Origin: an uncultured Lachnospiraceae bacterium
GTDB lineage: Bacteria > Bacillota > Clostridia > Lachnospirales > Lachnospiraceae
Length of the DNA: 64,000 nucleotides
NCBI GenBank assembly: GCA_910578555.1
Contig: CAJTPS010000002.1
Location: 187,880 to 251,879, forward strand
Direction of reading: 5' to 3'
The notes beneath the pieces are model-generated. The model did not search any database. It was given only the letters and a program-made list of their open reading frames with translations, and was not told the DNA's origin. The translations under genes were made by a program, and so were the position numbers. Shown in pieces: positions 23,640 through 31,073 of this stretch; the first letter of the stretch is position 1, and every line of letters starts with the position of its first letter.

Positions 23640-24754
23640 TGGGAAGACAAACAGCAAAAATATATTATCAAGGGAAATATCATTCGGACATCATAACAAC
23701 ACTTGGACTTGGAACAGAATTTCAGGATAAAAAAGGAATTTTTGATCCTGCAAACCACTATCAGATTTGCGTAAAAGGAAGAGTTGTTTGGGAAAGAAAA
23801 CCGGCAAATTTGGTGGCAATTACTGCTAAAGGGATTTGCGTCGCGAATGATCTTATACACTTAACGTCTATGCAAAGGAATGTATCTTCGTTAGACAATA
23901 TAATAAAAGGAATTACAGGCAAACTAAACGTGTTTTCAAAAAAATTCATTTGCAGTTTCAGCAATTCTACGGTGAATTGGTTTCTTAAATCGAGAGATGG
24001 TTTTTTGTGGGAGAAATTTTATGACGCAGAAGGAATGAGTATGCAATCTGATTTTATAAAGTGCAGATGTGGAGGGGAGAATTGTATTGCCGCATATATG
24101 CTTGGTGGGGAAATCCTATTTTTTAATACTGAATTTGAATTGATAAAAACTGTTAAAACAGCAGAATTGGATAAATACATGATACCGAGGCTGTTCGGAA
24201 GTGAGAAAACACTATATATATACGGTGTAGAAAGCGGAGAATATAGTTATGGTACTATGGAGGAATATGTAGACGGCGAACTGTCGATAAGACATCACTT
24301 TACATATCATAATAACATTGGAATAACTAAAGCAAAACTAATGTACAACAATGAAGAAGATGTTGTTTATGTCAGAGGAGTTTCAGATTTCTACAAATAC
24401 AAACATGGGAATGTGTATGATGTAGATGCAAGCGTGTTATACAATACTACAGGCGATAAGAGATTTTATTATCCGTGGATACCAGATGGCGATGCTGCTG
24501 TCGTCTATAATTTTGATGATCGGTCTTACAGCTACTATGAATTTAATAATAGCACTTTACATTATAGGCACAAATCACAATACGAAATGCAATTAAGAAA
24601 AAACGGCATTAGTTGGTTTAAAGATTTATACGAAAATAATATGTTTTTGACTAAAGATTTGTTTGGCATAGGATTGACAGAAAATGAATGCACAATGGTA
24701 AAAGGAGCTTATTTCGGAACGGCGGATATTATAGATTATGCATATATGGAATAG
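23639..24754 (+). CDS. Tail protein with propeller-like repeats
   Basis: 371 residues starting one base inside the previous stop (TAATG). Short beta-strand repeats (YMLGGEILFFNTEFE, TLYIYGVESGEY, VVYVRGVSDFYKY) suggest a beta-propeller. The N-terminus GRQTAKIYYQGKYHSD may bind the hub. Position suggests receptor contact or tail tip; not recognised as a known family. Confidence 0.6.
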   Translation: MGRQTAKIYYQGKYHSDIITTLGLGTEFQDKKGIFDPANHYQICVKGRVVWERKPANLVAITAKGICVANDLIHLTSMQRNVSSLDNIIKGITGKLNVFSKKFICSFSNSTVNWFLKSRDGFLWEKFYDAEGMSMQSDFIKCRCGGENCIAAYMLGGEILFFNTEFELIKTVKTAELDKYMIPRLFGSEKTLYIYGVESGEYSYGTMEEYVDGELSIRHHFTYHNNIGITKAKLMYNNEEDVVYVRGVSDFYKYKHGNVYDVDASVLYNTTGDKRFYYPWIPDGDAAVVYNFDDRSYSYYEFNNSTLHYRHKSQYEMQLRKNGISWFKDLYENNMFLTKDLFGIGLTENECTMVKGAYFGTADIIDYAYME

Positions 24755-24774
24755 AAAAAGGAGGTTTGTAGATA

Positions 24775-26154
24775 ATGGCAAGGGACACATATGAAAAACA
24801 AACATGGGAAAATTTACCGTCGGAGACTACGCCAGTCAACGCGGAACGCCTTACACACATTGAAGATGGTATAAAAACAGCGATGGACAACCGTGCGCTT
24901 AAGGAGATATACGACGATTACAGCATTAGTGTTGGGCGAAAGGCAGGGACAGCGATAAGGTCATACAGTTCTGCAGTCGGAATTGATGTTGCGGCGACCG
25001 GCGATGCGTCTCATGCGGAAGGTTACGCCACAATTGCATCAAACCACTATGCACATGCAGAGGGGAAAGAGACGGTAGCGTCTGGGATTTGTTCTCACGC
25101 AGAGGGTGAAAAAACTAAAGCCTCATTGAAAAGCCATGCGGAGGGTGTAGAAACGGAAGCAGACAACTACTCCCACGCAGAAGGACGTAAAACAACGGCA
25201 AATAATTATTCACATGCGGAGGGGTATCAAACAACGGCAACAGGATACTACTCTCACGCAGAAGGAAGCGGTACAAAGGCGAGCGGGGCAAGTTCTCATG
25301 TGCATGGAAAATTCAATATTGAAGATACATCCAGTAAGTACGCCGAGATAGTAGGTGGTGGGTACTCGGATACGTCCAGAATGAACATATATACTCTTGA
25401 CTGGCAAGGGAATGCCAAATACGCGGGAGATGTGGAAAATGGAAATGGAGTGTCGATCAATAACCTGAAATCCGAAGTGGATAATTTGAAAGACATTGCC
25501 AAGGGAGGGGTGGCCGCGAAGACATTTGATACAAAAAACGCCTTAGAAACGTGGCTTGCTGTTGAAGGAAATCCAGAGACACTGTCTGTCGGACAGAATA
25601 TCTACATAAGGGAAACAGATACACCCGATTACTGGTGGGATGGCACGGAATTGCAAATTTTAGAAACCGAGAAAGTTAGCCTTGAAGGTTACGTGACCGA
25701 AACGCAACTTGATACAAAACTTTCGGAATATGCGAAAAATACAGATGTACCATCTTTAACAAACAACCTACTTGCGACCGTACCAGGGCAAAGTGCACTG
25801 GATGCGGTACAGGGCAAGGTTTTGAGTGACCAGATTAATCAGCTAAACAGCGATTTACTAAAAATGCCACAGAATATTATCAGAAAAGTAAATGCTCGCG
25901 AATTTACTTTTGAAATGGATGCCGGAAACTATTTGGTAGTTGTTCTATCCAACGCCAGTGGAAGAATTGGTTTCACGGCATATATTTGCGGATCACAATA
26001 TGAAAGTGATATTGCAAGTACTTATTCCGGTATTGTCAAGATTTTTGATAATTCGATAACAGAATCCAATGTATCTGCAACAAAAGACGGAAATGCTATA
26101 ACAATAATAAATGAGGCTAAAAACGGCAGCTTTATTACAGTAACTAAGTTATAA
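24775..26154 (+). CDS. Tail fibre with YadA-like head repeats and switchable tip
   Basis: 459 residues. N-terminal anchor (TWENLPSETTPVNAERLTHI), then seven (S/A)HAEG repeats at residues about 80-180, the trimeric YadA-head beta-roll motif, then coiled-coil linkers, and a 98-residue tip after residue 361. The DNA encoding DQINQLNSDL (25829-25857) is one arm of an inverted repeat; codons after it lie on an invertible segment. AAAGGAGG lies upstream. Probable receptor-binding fibre. Confidence 0.85.
   Translation: MARDTYEKQTWENLPSETTPVNAERLTHIEDGIKTAMDNRALKEIYDDYSISVGRKAGTAIRSYSSAVGIDVAATGDASHAEGYATIASNHYAHAEGKETVASGICSHAEGEKTKASLKSHAEGVETEADNYSHAEGRKTTANNYSHAEGYQTTATGYYSHAEGSGTKASGASSHVHGKFNIEDTSSKYAEIVGGGYSDTSRMNIYTLDWQGNAKYAGDVENGNGVSINNLKSEVDNLKDIAKGGVAAKTFDTKNALETWLAVEGNPETLSVGQNIYIRETDTPDYWWDGTELQILETEKVSLEGYVTETQLDTKLSEYAKNTDVPSLTNNLLATVPGQSALDAVQGKVLSDQINQLNSDLLKMPQNIIRKVNAREFTFEMDAGNYLVVVLSNASGRIGFTAYICGSQYESDIASTYSGIVKIFDNSITESNVSATKDGNAITIINEAKNGSFITVTKL
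25829..25857 (+). repeat. Left inverted repeat of the fibre switch
   Basis: 29 bp, ends exactly at a codon boundary (GAT TTA), with an internal palindrome GATTAATC. Confidence 0.95.
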
Positions 26155-26155
26155 A

Positions 26156-26455
26156 TTAGCTTGTCTCAGTATAATCGATTTTACGCCATGTAATATTTTC
26201 AGGAAGATTATTACCTATTCCGTACCATAGTTGCGGACTAAAACTCCGATTGTATAACAAAAACAATCTTTCTCCTATTGAGTTCACGGGAGCTCCGAAT
26301 ATTACCAAAATACCCGCGGAGTTATCTCCCCACATTCCGGAATTAGGAATTTTTATTCCGTTAAGACCATACACCCCGGGGTTTGAGGGAAACACATCTT
26401 CTGTTTTTAAATATTTTTGGATAGTATTGCCAAAGAAATTTACATTTTCAAGAGA
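26156..26455 (-). CDS. Silent alternative fibre tip
   Basis: Start-less minus-strand frame, 99 codons plus stop, entered from the right repeat in the same phase as the expressed tip: LSLENVNFFGNT..., then NPGVYGLNGIKIPNSGMW and LWYGIGNNLPENITWRKI, which looks like a pyocin-knob-type receptor-binding end. Unrelated in sequence to the expressed tip. It can only be translated after inversion. Confidence 0.85.
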   Translation of the reverse strand, partial: SLENVNFFGNTIQKYLKTEDVFPSNPGVYGLNGIKIPNSGMWGDNSAGILVIFGAPVNSIGERLFLLYNRSFSPQLWYGIGNNLPENITWRKIDYTETS

Positions 26456-26484
26456 TAAATCGCTGTTTAGCTGATTAATCTGGT
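26456..26484 (-). repeat. Right inverted repeat of the fibre switch
   Basis: Exact reverse complement of 25829-25857. Confidence 0.95.
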
Positions 26485-26515
26485 TCTACAAATTAAAAAA
26501 AGAAAGGAAAATATT

Positions 26516-26899
26516 ATGAACAAAGACAAAATCATCTTATCAAACAACTACGAAATCGAAATCGAATCCGGTACAAGTATGTCAGACATACGCATCGTAT
26601 CAGACACGAAGTACGACATGCTGAACACATGGGACATGCTGACGCCGGGAAATCTCGCTTCTGTCCGCGTAGTCAACGGAGATGGCATGACGGTCGGTAA
26701 TTACAGCGATTTGGTTCTTGTATCTGAGACTTCGACTGAAAAAGACGGAAAAATCGAAACGAGTTTTAACCTGCGAGAAAAGACAGAGACAGAGAAGCGG
26801 CTGGACGCGTTAGAAAGCGGACAGGAAGTTCAGGACGGAGCCATCACGGATTTAGGTGCGGCGGTAAGTGGATTAGCGGAGGAAGGAGGGCTGTCGTAA
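26516..26899 (+). CDS. Minor tail-module protein with C-terminal coiled coil
   Basis: 127 residues: beta-rich N-terminal domain (KIILSNNYEIEIESGTSMSD) and a short coiled coil (EKRLDALESGQEVQDGAI). Proteins of this plan precede lysis genes in many Firmicutes phages; exact role unknown. AAAGG 7-8 nt before the ATG. Confidence 0.65.
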   Translation: MNKDKIILSNNYEIEIESGTSMSDIRIVSDTKYDMLNTWDMLTPGNLASVRVVNGDGMTVGNYSDLVLVSETSTEKDGKIETSFNLREKTETEKRLDALESGQEVQDGAITDLGAAVSGLAEEGGLS

Positions 26900-27006
26900 T
26901 GGGCAGATTTTATGGATTAAAAATTAAGAACGGAGAGATTTCACTTGAACAAGTTCCGAAACTTTGGAGAACAGCAACTGAAAACTGGATTTTAGCTAAT
27001 CAGTAA
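26899..27006 (+). CDS. Short conserved phage protein (XkdX-like)
   Basis: 35 residues (MGRFYGLKIKNGEISLEQVP and a tryptophan-containing tail KLWRTATENW). ATG overlaps the previous stop (TAATG). Such tiny proteins commonly sit between fibre and endolysin genes; role unknown. Confidence 0.65.
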   Translation: MGRFYGLKIKNGEISLEQVPKLWRTATENWILANQ

Positions 27007-27019
27007 ACGAGGTGATTGA

Positions 27020-28288
27020 ATGAAAGGTATTGACGTAGCAAAATGGAATGGAACTATTGACTGGAAGAAAGTCAAAGAAAGTGGTGTAGAGTTAGCAATA
27101 TTAAAGGCAATTAACAAACAATGCCAAAAGGAGGATGCGTTTGAAAGAAACTACAACGGCGCAATCAGTCAAGGTTTTCCAGTAGACGTTTACAACTATT
27201 CCTATGCGCTAACGGCAGAAAAGGCAGTATCAGACGCAAATACCGTTCTGTCAGTAATAGAGGGAAAGAAAATCGGCACAGTCTGGCTTGACATCGAGGA
27301 TAAATCGCAGATGAACCTAGGCATTACGCTTATCGAAATTATCAACTCCTACAAAAAAATCATAGAATCGGCAGGATATAAGTTCGGAGTTTACACTGGG
27401 CTTTCTTTTTACAATTCTTTTATCAAACCGTTTCATACGTTTGTTGACTGCCCGTTTTGGATTGCAAGATATCCGAGCAAGGCGCAGATGGATTTTTCCG
27501 ATATGCCGCAAGAGGAAAAGAAACCGTCCGTTCCACATCCACTATGGGGATGGCAGTACACGTCCACAGGAAGGGTAAACGGCATTTCTGGCAACGTGGA
27601 TTTAAGTTTGAGATACGAATTTGCAGAAAAAGAAGAAAACACAGAAGAAACCAGAAAGGCTATAAGATTTGGAGATTCCGGCGCAGATGTAGTCTATCTG
27701 CAACAGAGGTTGGCCTCCAAAGGTTATGGCGTAGGGACTATTGACGGAAAGTTCGGAAACAAGACCTTAGAAGCGGTCAAGGCGTTCCAAGTAGAGAACA
27801 ACCTGACGGTTGACGGCATTGTAGGAATCAACACATGGAACGCGCTGGAAAACAAGGAGGGAGTTATGGTAAAGGAGTATTCTCTTGCAAGAGACGGAGA
27901 AGTGCAGATTTCCAAGAATTTCAAGGTCAAAGAATTTCGGTGCAAGGATGGTTCGGACAAGATTTTGATTGACACGGATTTTGTTGCGAACAAGTTACAG
28001 AAAATAAGAGACGGACTCGGTGCGCCGGTTACCATTAATTCCGCATACCGCACGGAATCCTACAACAAAAAAGTCGGCGGTGCAAAGTCAAGCTATCACA
28101 TGAAAGGGCAGGCTTTCGATATTGTTGTCAAAGGCCATACACCTCTTGAAGTAGCGCGGTTTGCGCAAACAATCGGCATAACAGGAATCATCCAGTACAA
28201 TACATTTGTTCATGTTGATAGCAGACCGACAAAGTATTGGGCAAGGAATGACAATGGAAAGGTTTACAGAAAAGAAACCTTTATGTAA
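27020..28288 (+). CDS. Three-domain endolysin: GH25 muramidase, PG-binding, M15 peptidase
   Basis: 422 residues. Residues 1-205: GH25 lysozyme (KGIDVAKWNGTIDWKKVK; catalytic acidic pair in VWLDIED; WQYTSTGRVNGISGNVDLS). Residues 215-280: peptidoglycan-binding helices (GDSGADVVYLQQRLASKGYG). Residues 290-415: M15 D-Ala-D-Ala peptidase-like domain (NSAYRTESYNKKVGGAKSSY, HMKGQAFDIV, FVHVD zinc ligands). Cleaves both glycan and peptide bonds at lysis. The cognate holin is encoded far upstream. Confidence 0.93.
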   Translation: MKGIDVAKWNGTIDWKKVKESGVELAILKAINKQCQKEDAFERNYNGAISQGFPVDVYNYSYALTAEKAVSDANTVLSVIEGKKIGTVWLDIEDKSQMNLGITLIEIINSYKKIIESAGYKFGVYTGLSFYNSFIKPFHTFVDCPFWIARYPSKAQMDFSDMPQEEKKPSVPHPLWGWQYTSTGRVNGISGNVDLSLRYEFAEKEENTEETRKAIRFGDSGADVVYLQQRLASKGYGVGTIDGKFGNKTLEAVKAFQVENNLTVDGIVGINTWNALENKEGVMVKEYSLARDGEVQISKNFKVKEFRCKDGSDKILIDTDFVANKLQKIRDGLGAPVTINSAYRTESYNKKVGGAKSSYHMKGQAFDIVVKGHTPLEVARFAQTIGITGIIQYNTFVHVDSRPTKYWARNDNGKVYRKETFM

Positions 28289-28389
28289 AGTTCCCCAATA
28301 TACTATAATCTGCGTAAAATAAAAAGACTGTTATTGTATGCGATAAATCCTTACAATTATATCATCAAGAAATTGGAGGATTTGACAAT

Positions 28390-28630
28390 ATGAGAATTAA
28401 TAGTCTAAAAATCGAAAAATTTTCGGGGGGGGGTGAAACAGTACATAGAAAATATTGCCGGTTCTTCAAATATTTTAAGGGGATTGGCAATGAATTGTAC
28501 TGAAAACCTTAGAGAGAAAAAATACTATAAAGATAAAATCACCGAACTAGTGGGGAAAATCGACAATCTGGCAACATTAAAATTCATTTTGTTGGTAATC
28601 GAAAACTATTTAAAAAGCAGGGGCATTTAG
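28390..28630 (+). pseudogene. Small gene interrupted at a nine-G tract (possibly phase-variable)
   Basis: ATG 28390 has GGAGGA about 10 nt upstream. The frame enters G9 (28425-28433) and, as written, leaves the well-formed downstream frame (KQYIENIAGSSNILRGLAMN and on to 28630). With eight Gs a 79-residue helical protein results. A GTG just after the tract (28433) could also start the downstream part, with the G-run as ribosome site. Convergent with the repressor gene, overlapping by 4 nt. Confidence 0.6.
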
Positions 28631-28637
28631 CCCCTGC
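28617..28637. terminator. Bidirectional stem-loop between convergent genes
   Basis: GCAGGGGC (28617-28624), loop ATTTA, GCCCCTGC (28630-28637); perfect 8-bp stem spanning the stops of the small gene and the repressor. No strong U-tract. Confidence 0.55.
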
Positions 28638-28968
28638 CACTCCTTAATGAAGAAATTATTTGGCGTATCGCTTTTTTGTCGTTCTCTGACAGATTTCTAT
28701 AATCATCTATCATATCTAACATACCCGGCTCATTCATTATCTTTCCAATAATATCAGCATATTCATCATCTGACTTGCTTCCAACAAGATAAGTCGGGGT
28801 TACTTCCAATGCTCCACATAACAATTCTATCATATCGGGATCAGGCTTTGATTTCCCTTTTTCCCAATCACAAACAGAATTATGCTTTGCATCTACCATT
28901 TCCGCAAGCTGTTTTTGCGTAAATCCTTTTGCCTTTCTTGCAGACTTTATCTTTTCTCCAAGCGTCAT
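28627..28968 (-). CDS. CI-like lysogeny repressor (Xre-family HTH)
   Basis: 113 residues. Residues 5-60 are a Cro/CI helix-turn-helix (GEKIKSARKAKGFTQKQLAE, NSVCDWEKGKSKPDPDMIEL); the C-terminal half is a short helical oligomerisation domain. No LexA-type protease residues are visible, so it is a short repressor. AAGGAGG lies 8 nt before the ATG (28966-28968). Divergent from the Cro-like gene over an operator array. Confidence 0.85.
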   Translation of the reverse strand: MTLGEKIKSARKAKGFTQKQLAEMVDAKHNSVCDWEKGKSKPDPDMIELLCGALEVTPTYLVGSKSDDEYADIIGKIMNEPGMLDMIDDYRNLSENDKKAIRQIISSLRSGRG

Positions 28969-28996
28969 GCAGCCAATCCTCCTTTCTTCATAATCC

Positions 28997-29111
28997 ATAT
29001 TACAATAAAAATTTCGGATAGTCAATAAAAATATTTCGGCAATTCCGAAAAAATATCTTGACATTCGTACATACCGAATATATAATACAAGTAGTTTCGG
29101 ATATACCGAAA
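28997..29111. promoter_or_regulatory. Lysogeny switch: divergent promoters and TTTCGG operators
   Basis: Rightward promoter TTGACA (29058-29063), 17 bp, TATAAT (29081-29086). Leftward promoter TTGACT (29020-29025 complement), 17 bp, TAATAT (28997-29002 complement). Operators TTTCGG-N5-CCGAAA: perfect at 29034-29050 and 29095-29111, variant at 29063-29079 inside the rightward spacer; a half-site TTTCGG at 29012-29017 inside the leftward spacer. Confidence 0.88.
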
Positions 29112-29132
29112 AAGGAAAAGGAGGTAATATAT

Positions 29133-29348
29133 ATGTGCGTAGGTCAGAAAATCAAGAGTTACCTCAAAGATAATGGCATTTCACAGACGTTCGTGTCGGA
29201 AAAGACGGGCATTCCGCTTGCGAAATTAAATCTTTCCCTTAATGGGAATAGAAGATTGGATTTTGGAGAATACGAACTTATCTGTGGAGCATTGTCGGTT
29301 GGGGCAGATAAGTTTCTTGAACCGAAGAAACCACAGAAAGAATTGTAG
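29133..29348 (+). CDS. Cro-like HTH protein
   Basis: 71 residues with an HTH (GQKIKSYLKDNGISQTFVSE and KLNLSLNGNRRLDF). AAAGGAGG precedes ATG 29133; the reading from 29058 would start inside the promoter. First gene of the rightward early transcript; expected to antagonise the repressor. Confidence 0.75.
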   Translation: MCVGQKIKSYLKDNGISQTFVSEKTGIPLAKLNLSLNGNRRLDFGEYELICGALSVGADKFLEPKKPQKEL

Positions 29349-29359
29349 GAGGTGTAGGG

Positions 29360-29530
29360 ATGAAGAAAAAGAATAAAATTTCTCCTTATTTACAACATTT
29401 AGCTTTTGTTCTTTTTGTTTTTACAGTGGCGCAAATTATTTCAAAAGACACTGAGTTATCTATGTTTTTTGCGTTAATATCTTCAAATTCAATTATTTAT
29501 TCTTTTATAACATCTAGGAAATCAGATTGA
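29360..29530 (+). CDS. Small two-helix membrane protein
   Basis: 56 residues with two hydrophobic helices (FVLFVFTVAQII and MFFALISSNSIIYSFI). AGGAGG precedes the ATG. Overlaps the next gene's TTG start by 4 nt, so expression is coupled to the MazF-antirepressor protein. Function unknown; conceivably a partner of the toxin-like domain. Confidence 0.6.
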   Translation: MKKKNKISPYLQHLAFVLFVFTVAQIISKDTELSMFFALISSNSIIYSFITSRKSD

Positions 29531-30567
29531 AACGAGGACAAGTATATTATGCAGACCTAAGACCAGTTGTTGGCAGTGAACAAGGTGGAATCAGACCATG
29601 CTTAATTATTCAGAACGACATGGGCAATGCGAATTCACCAACCGTCATAATAGCGGCTATGACAACGCAGAGCAAAAATAATTTGCCGACACACGTTGCA
29701 GTATCGTCAGAAGATTACTGTCTTGACATCAACACAACGATTCTTCTTGAACAGCTGCGGACAATAGACAAGGGTAGATTGTTAAGTTTTGTCGGAAGGT
29801 TAAGCGGCAGCACCATGCAAAAGGCTGACGAAGCGTTACATATCAGCCTTGCATTAAAAAAGGAAAGAAAGGAGGGAGCGGGATTGAATGAGTTGCAGAT
29901 TTTCCAGAATGAAGAATTTGGTCAAGTTCGGACGGTTGAAATTGACGGAAAGACGTACTTTGTTGGAAAAGATGTTGCAAACGCATTAGGGTATTCCAAT
30001 CCAAGGGACGCAATTTTAAGACATTGCAAGGGTGTCGTGAAACACGACAGCTTTAAAGAAGGCGGCCAGGAGGTTGCGTTGTTGCCAGAGGGAGATATTT
30101 ACCGTCTTATCATCAAGTCGCAGTTACCATCAGCGGACAAGTTTGAGCGTTGGATTTTTGATGAAGTCATTCCGCAGATTCGACAGACTGGTGGCTACCA
30201 GAAGAAACTGTCTCCGCGGGAAATGATGCGGATTCAGCTTGGAATGATTGATGACCATGAGGAACGCATTGCCAATCTTGAAAACAACATGACGATTGAC
30301 TACGGACAGCAGAGGGTTCTTGAAGATGCGGTCAATAAGACTGTGATTGATGTTCTTGGCGGTAAAGGTTCCTGCGCCTACAAGGAGGTCGGAAGAAAGG
30401 TGTTTGCGGAGTGCAACAGGGACTTGAAACACTATTTTGACGTGAATGCACGAAACAACGTACCGAAGATTCGGTTTGACGAGGCGGTAGAGTATGCGAG
30501 GAATTGGAAACCTTGCACAAATACCACGATGATGATTTCGGACTGCAATGCACAGATGACTATGTGA
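29527..30567 (+). CDS. MazF/PemK-like toxin domain fused to BRO-N antirepressor
   Basis: 346 residues from TTG 29527. Residues 1-112 are a MazF-type endoribonuclease fold (KRGQVYYADLRPVVGSEQGG, RPCLIIQNDMGN, AAMTTQ). Residues 120-215 are BRO-N (LQIFQNEEFGQVRTVEIDGK, YFVGKDVANALGYSNPRDAI) followed by a C-terminal antirepressor domain. No stop separates them. TTG 29884, with AGGAGG 8 nt upstream, would give the 227-residue antirepressor alone, so two products are likely. Confidence 0.85.
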   Translation: MKRGQVYYADLRPVVGSEQGGIRPCLIIQNDMGNANSPTVIIAAMTTQSKNNLPTHVAVSSEDYCLDINTTILLEQLRTIDKGRLLSFVGRLSGSTMQKADEALHISLALKKERKEGAGLNELQIFQNEEFGQVRTVEIDGKTYFVGKDVANALGYSNPRDAILRHCKGVVKHDSFKEGGQEVALLPEGDIYRLIIKSQLPSADKFERWIFDEVIPQIRQTGGYQKKLSPREMMRIQLGMIDDHEERIANLENNMTIDYGQQRVLEDAVNKTVIDVLGGKGSCAYKEVGRKVFAECNRDLKHYFDVNARNNVPKIRFDEAVEYARNWKPCTNTTMMISDCNAQMTM

Positions 30568-30580
30568 AGTAAAGGAGGAA

Positions 30581-30946
30581 ATGAGTAGGGTTATGTATAA
30601 GTGGGTTTACGACAAAATGGTTGAGGAATATCAAAAGAAAGAAAAGATTGATTTGATTCACCAGATCATGTCTTATAGCAATATTGAAGTTTCTGATAGA
30701 TGCTTTGCGAATCAGTGTTGCGCCGGCGCAGATGTATGCAACATTAATGAATTTTTTGAGTATTTACAAGAGAATGTAGGTCTGGGAGATTGCGGGATAC
30801 TTGAACGCTTGAAAAAGGCAACGTCAAGCTGGGAACACATCAGAAACGGTCTTTCAGAAATGAAAAGAGACACAAGGGTGTCGGAGGCCGAAAAAGATTT
30901 TGAAAAGAGAGTTTCCGAAGCGAAAGAACCATATGATTTCATTTGA
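30581..30946 (+). CDS. Hypothetical early protein
   Basis: 121 residues after AAAGGAGG. N-terminal helical (KWVYDKMVEEYQKKEKIDLI), with a cysteine cluster (ANQCCAGADVC) and a long C-terminal helix. No family recognised. Opposed by a minus-strand promoter just downstream. Confidence 0.6.
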   Translation: MSRVMYKWVYDKMVEEYQKKEKIDLIHQIMSYSNIEVSDRCFANQCCAGADVCNINEFFEYLQENVGLGDCGILERLKKATSSWEHIRNGLSEMKRDTRVSEAEKDFEKRVSEAKEPYDFI

Positions 30947-30949
30947 GTT

Positions 30950-31023
30950 GCCCCGGCGGTGCGGTCACACCAACCGAGGCGTGTAACCACTAAACCAACC
31001 TTAGCGGATACGGAGATATTATA
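30950..31023 (-). ncRNA. Candidate minus-strand structured RNA
   Basis: From a minus-strand promoter (31018-31046) the predicted transcript runs leftward and soon forms a strong hairpin: arms 30974-30980 and 30950-30956 pair over 7 bp with inner UGGUG/CACCG pairing. No start codon with ribosome site follows. The 127-nt gap holds no gene on the plus strand. It would run antisense to the end of the 30581 gene. RNA class unknown. Confidence 0.45.
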
Positions 31024-31046
31024 CCACAATTCTCCCGTATCGGCAA
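31007..31046 (-). promoter_or_regulatory. Minus-strand promoter inside an inverted repeat
   Basis: TTGCCG (31041-31046 complement), 17 bp, TATAAT (31018-31023 complement) with TG before it. GATACGGAGA (31007-31016) pairs with TCTCCCGTATC (31031-31041) with one bulge, enclosing the -10 box, as in the lipoprotein promoter near 18.95 kb. Confidence 0.65.
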
Positions 31047-31073
31047 TCAAAAAGAAAACAGGAGGATATTTTT

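Larger units (their letters stand above)
25829..26484. mobile_element. Invertible tail-fibre tip cassette
   Basis: Perfect 29-bp inverted repeats at 25829-25857 and 26456-26484 (core GATTAATCAGCTAAACAGCG) flank 598 bp. Plus strand carries the present tip (25858-26154); minus strand carries an alternative tip (26455 down to 26156). Both frames leave the repeat in the same phase, encode 98 and 99 residues, and stop within 2 nt of each other at the centre. Inversion would swap the fibre's C-terminus. No recombinase gene is visible nearby. Confidence 0.93.

Noticed and set aside
26250..26474. Plus-strand 74-codon frame inside the invertible segment
   Set aside because: It is the reverse of the silent tip, which shares phase with the repeat; no ribosome site.
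28289..28389. Attachment site or integrase near the lysis-lysogeny border
   Set aside because: Only weak TATAAT-like boxes are visible; no integrase gene and no core repeat that can be judged from one copy.
30950..31010. tRNA gene suggested by a D-arm-like GGTTTAGTGGTTA on the minus strand
   Set aside because: No matching acceptor stem, no U33 in the possible anticodon loop and no T-loop GGTTCGA.
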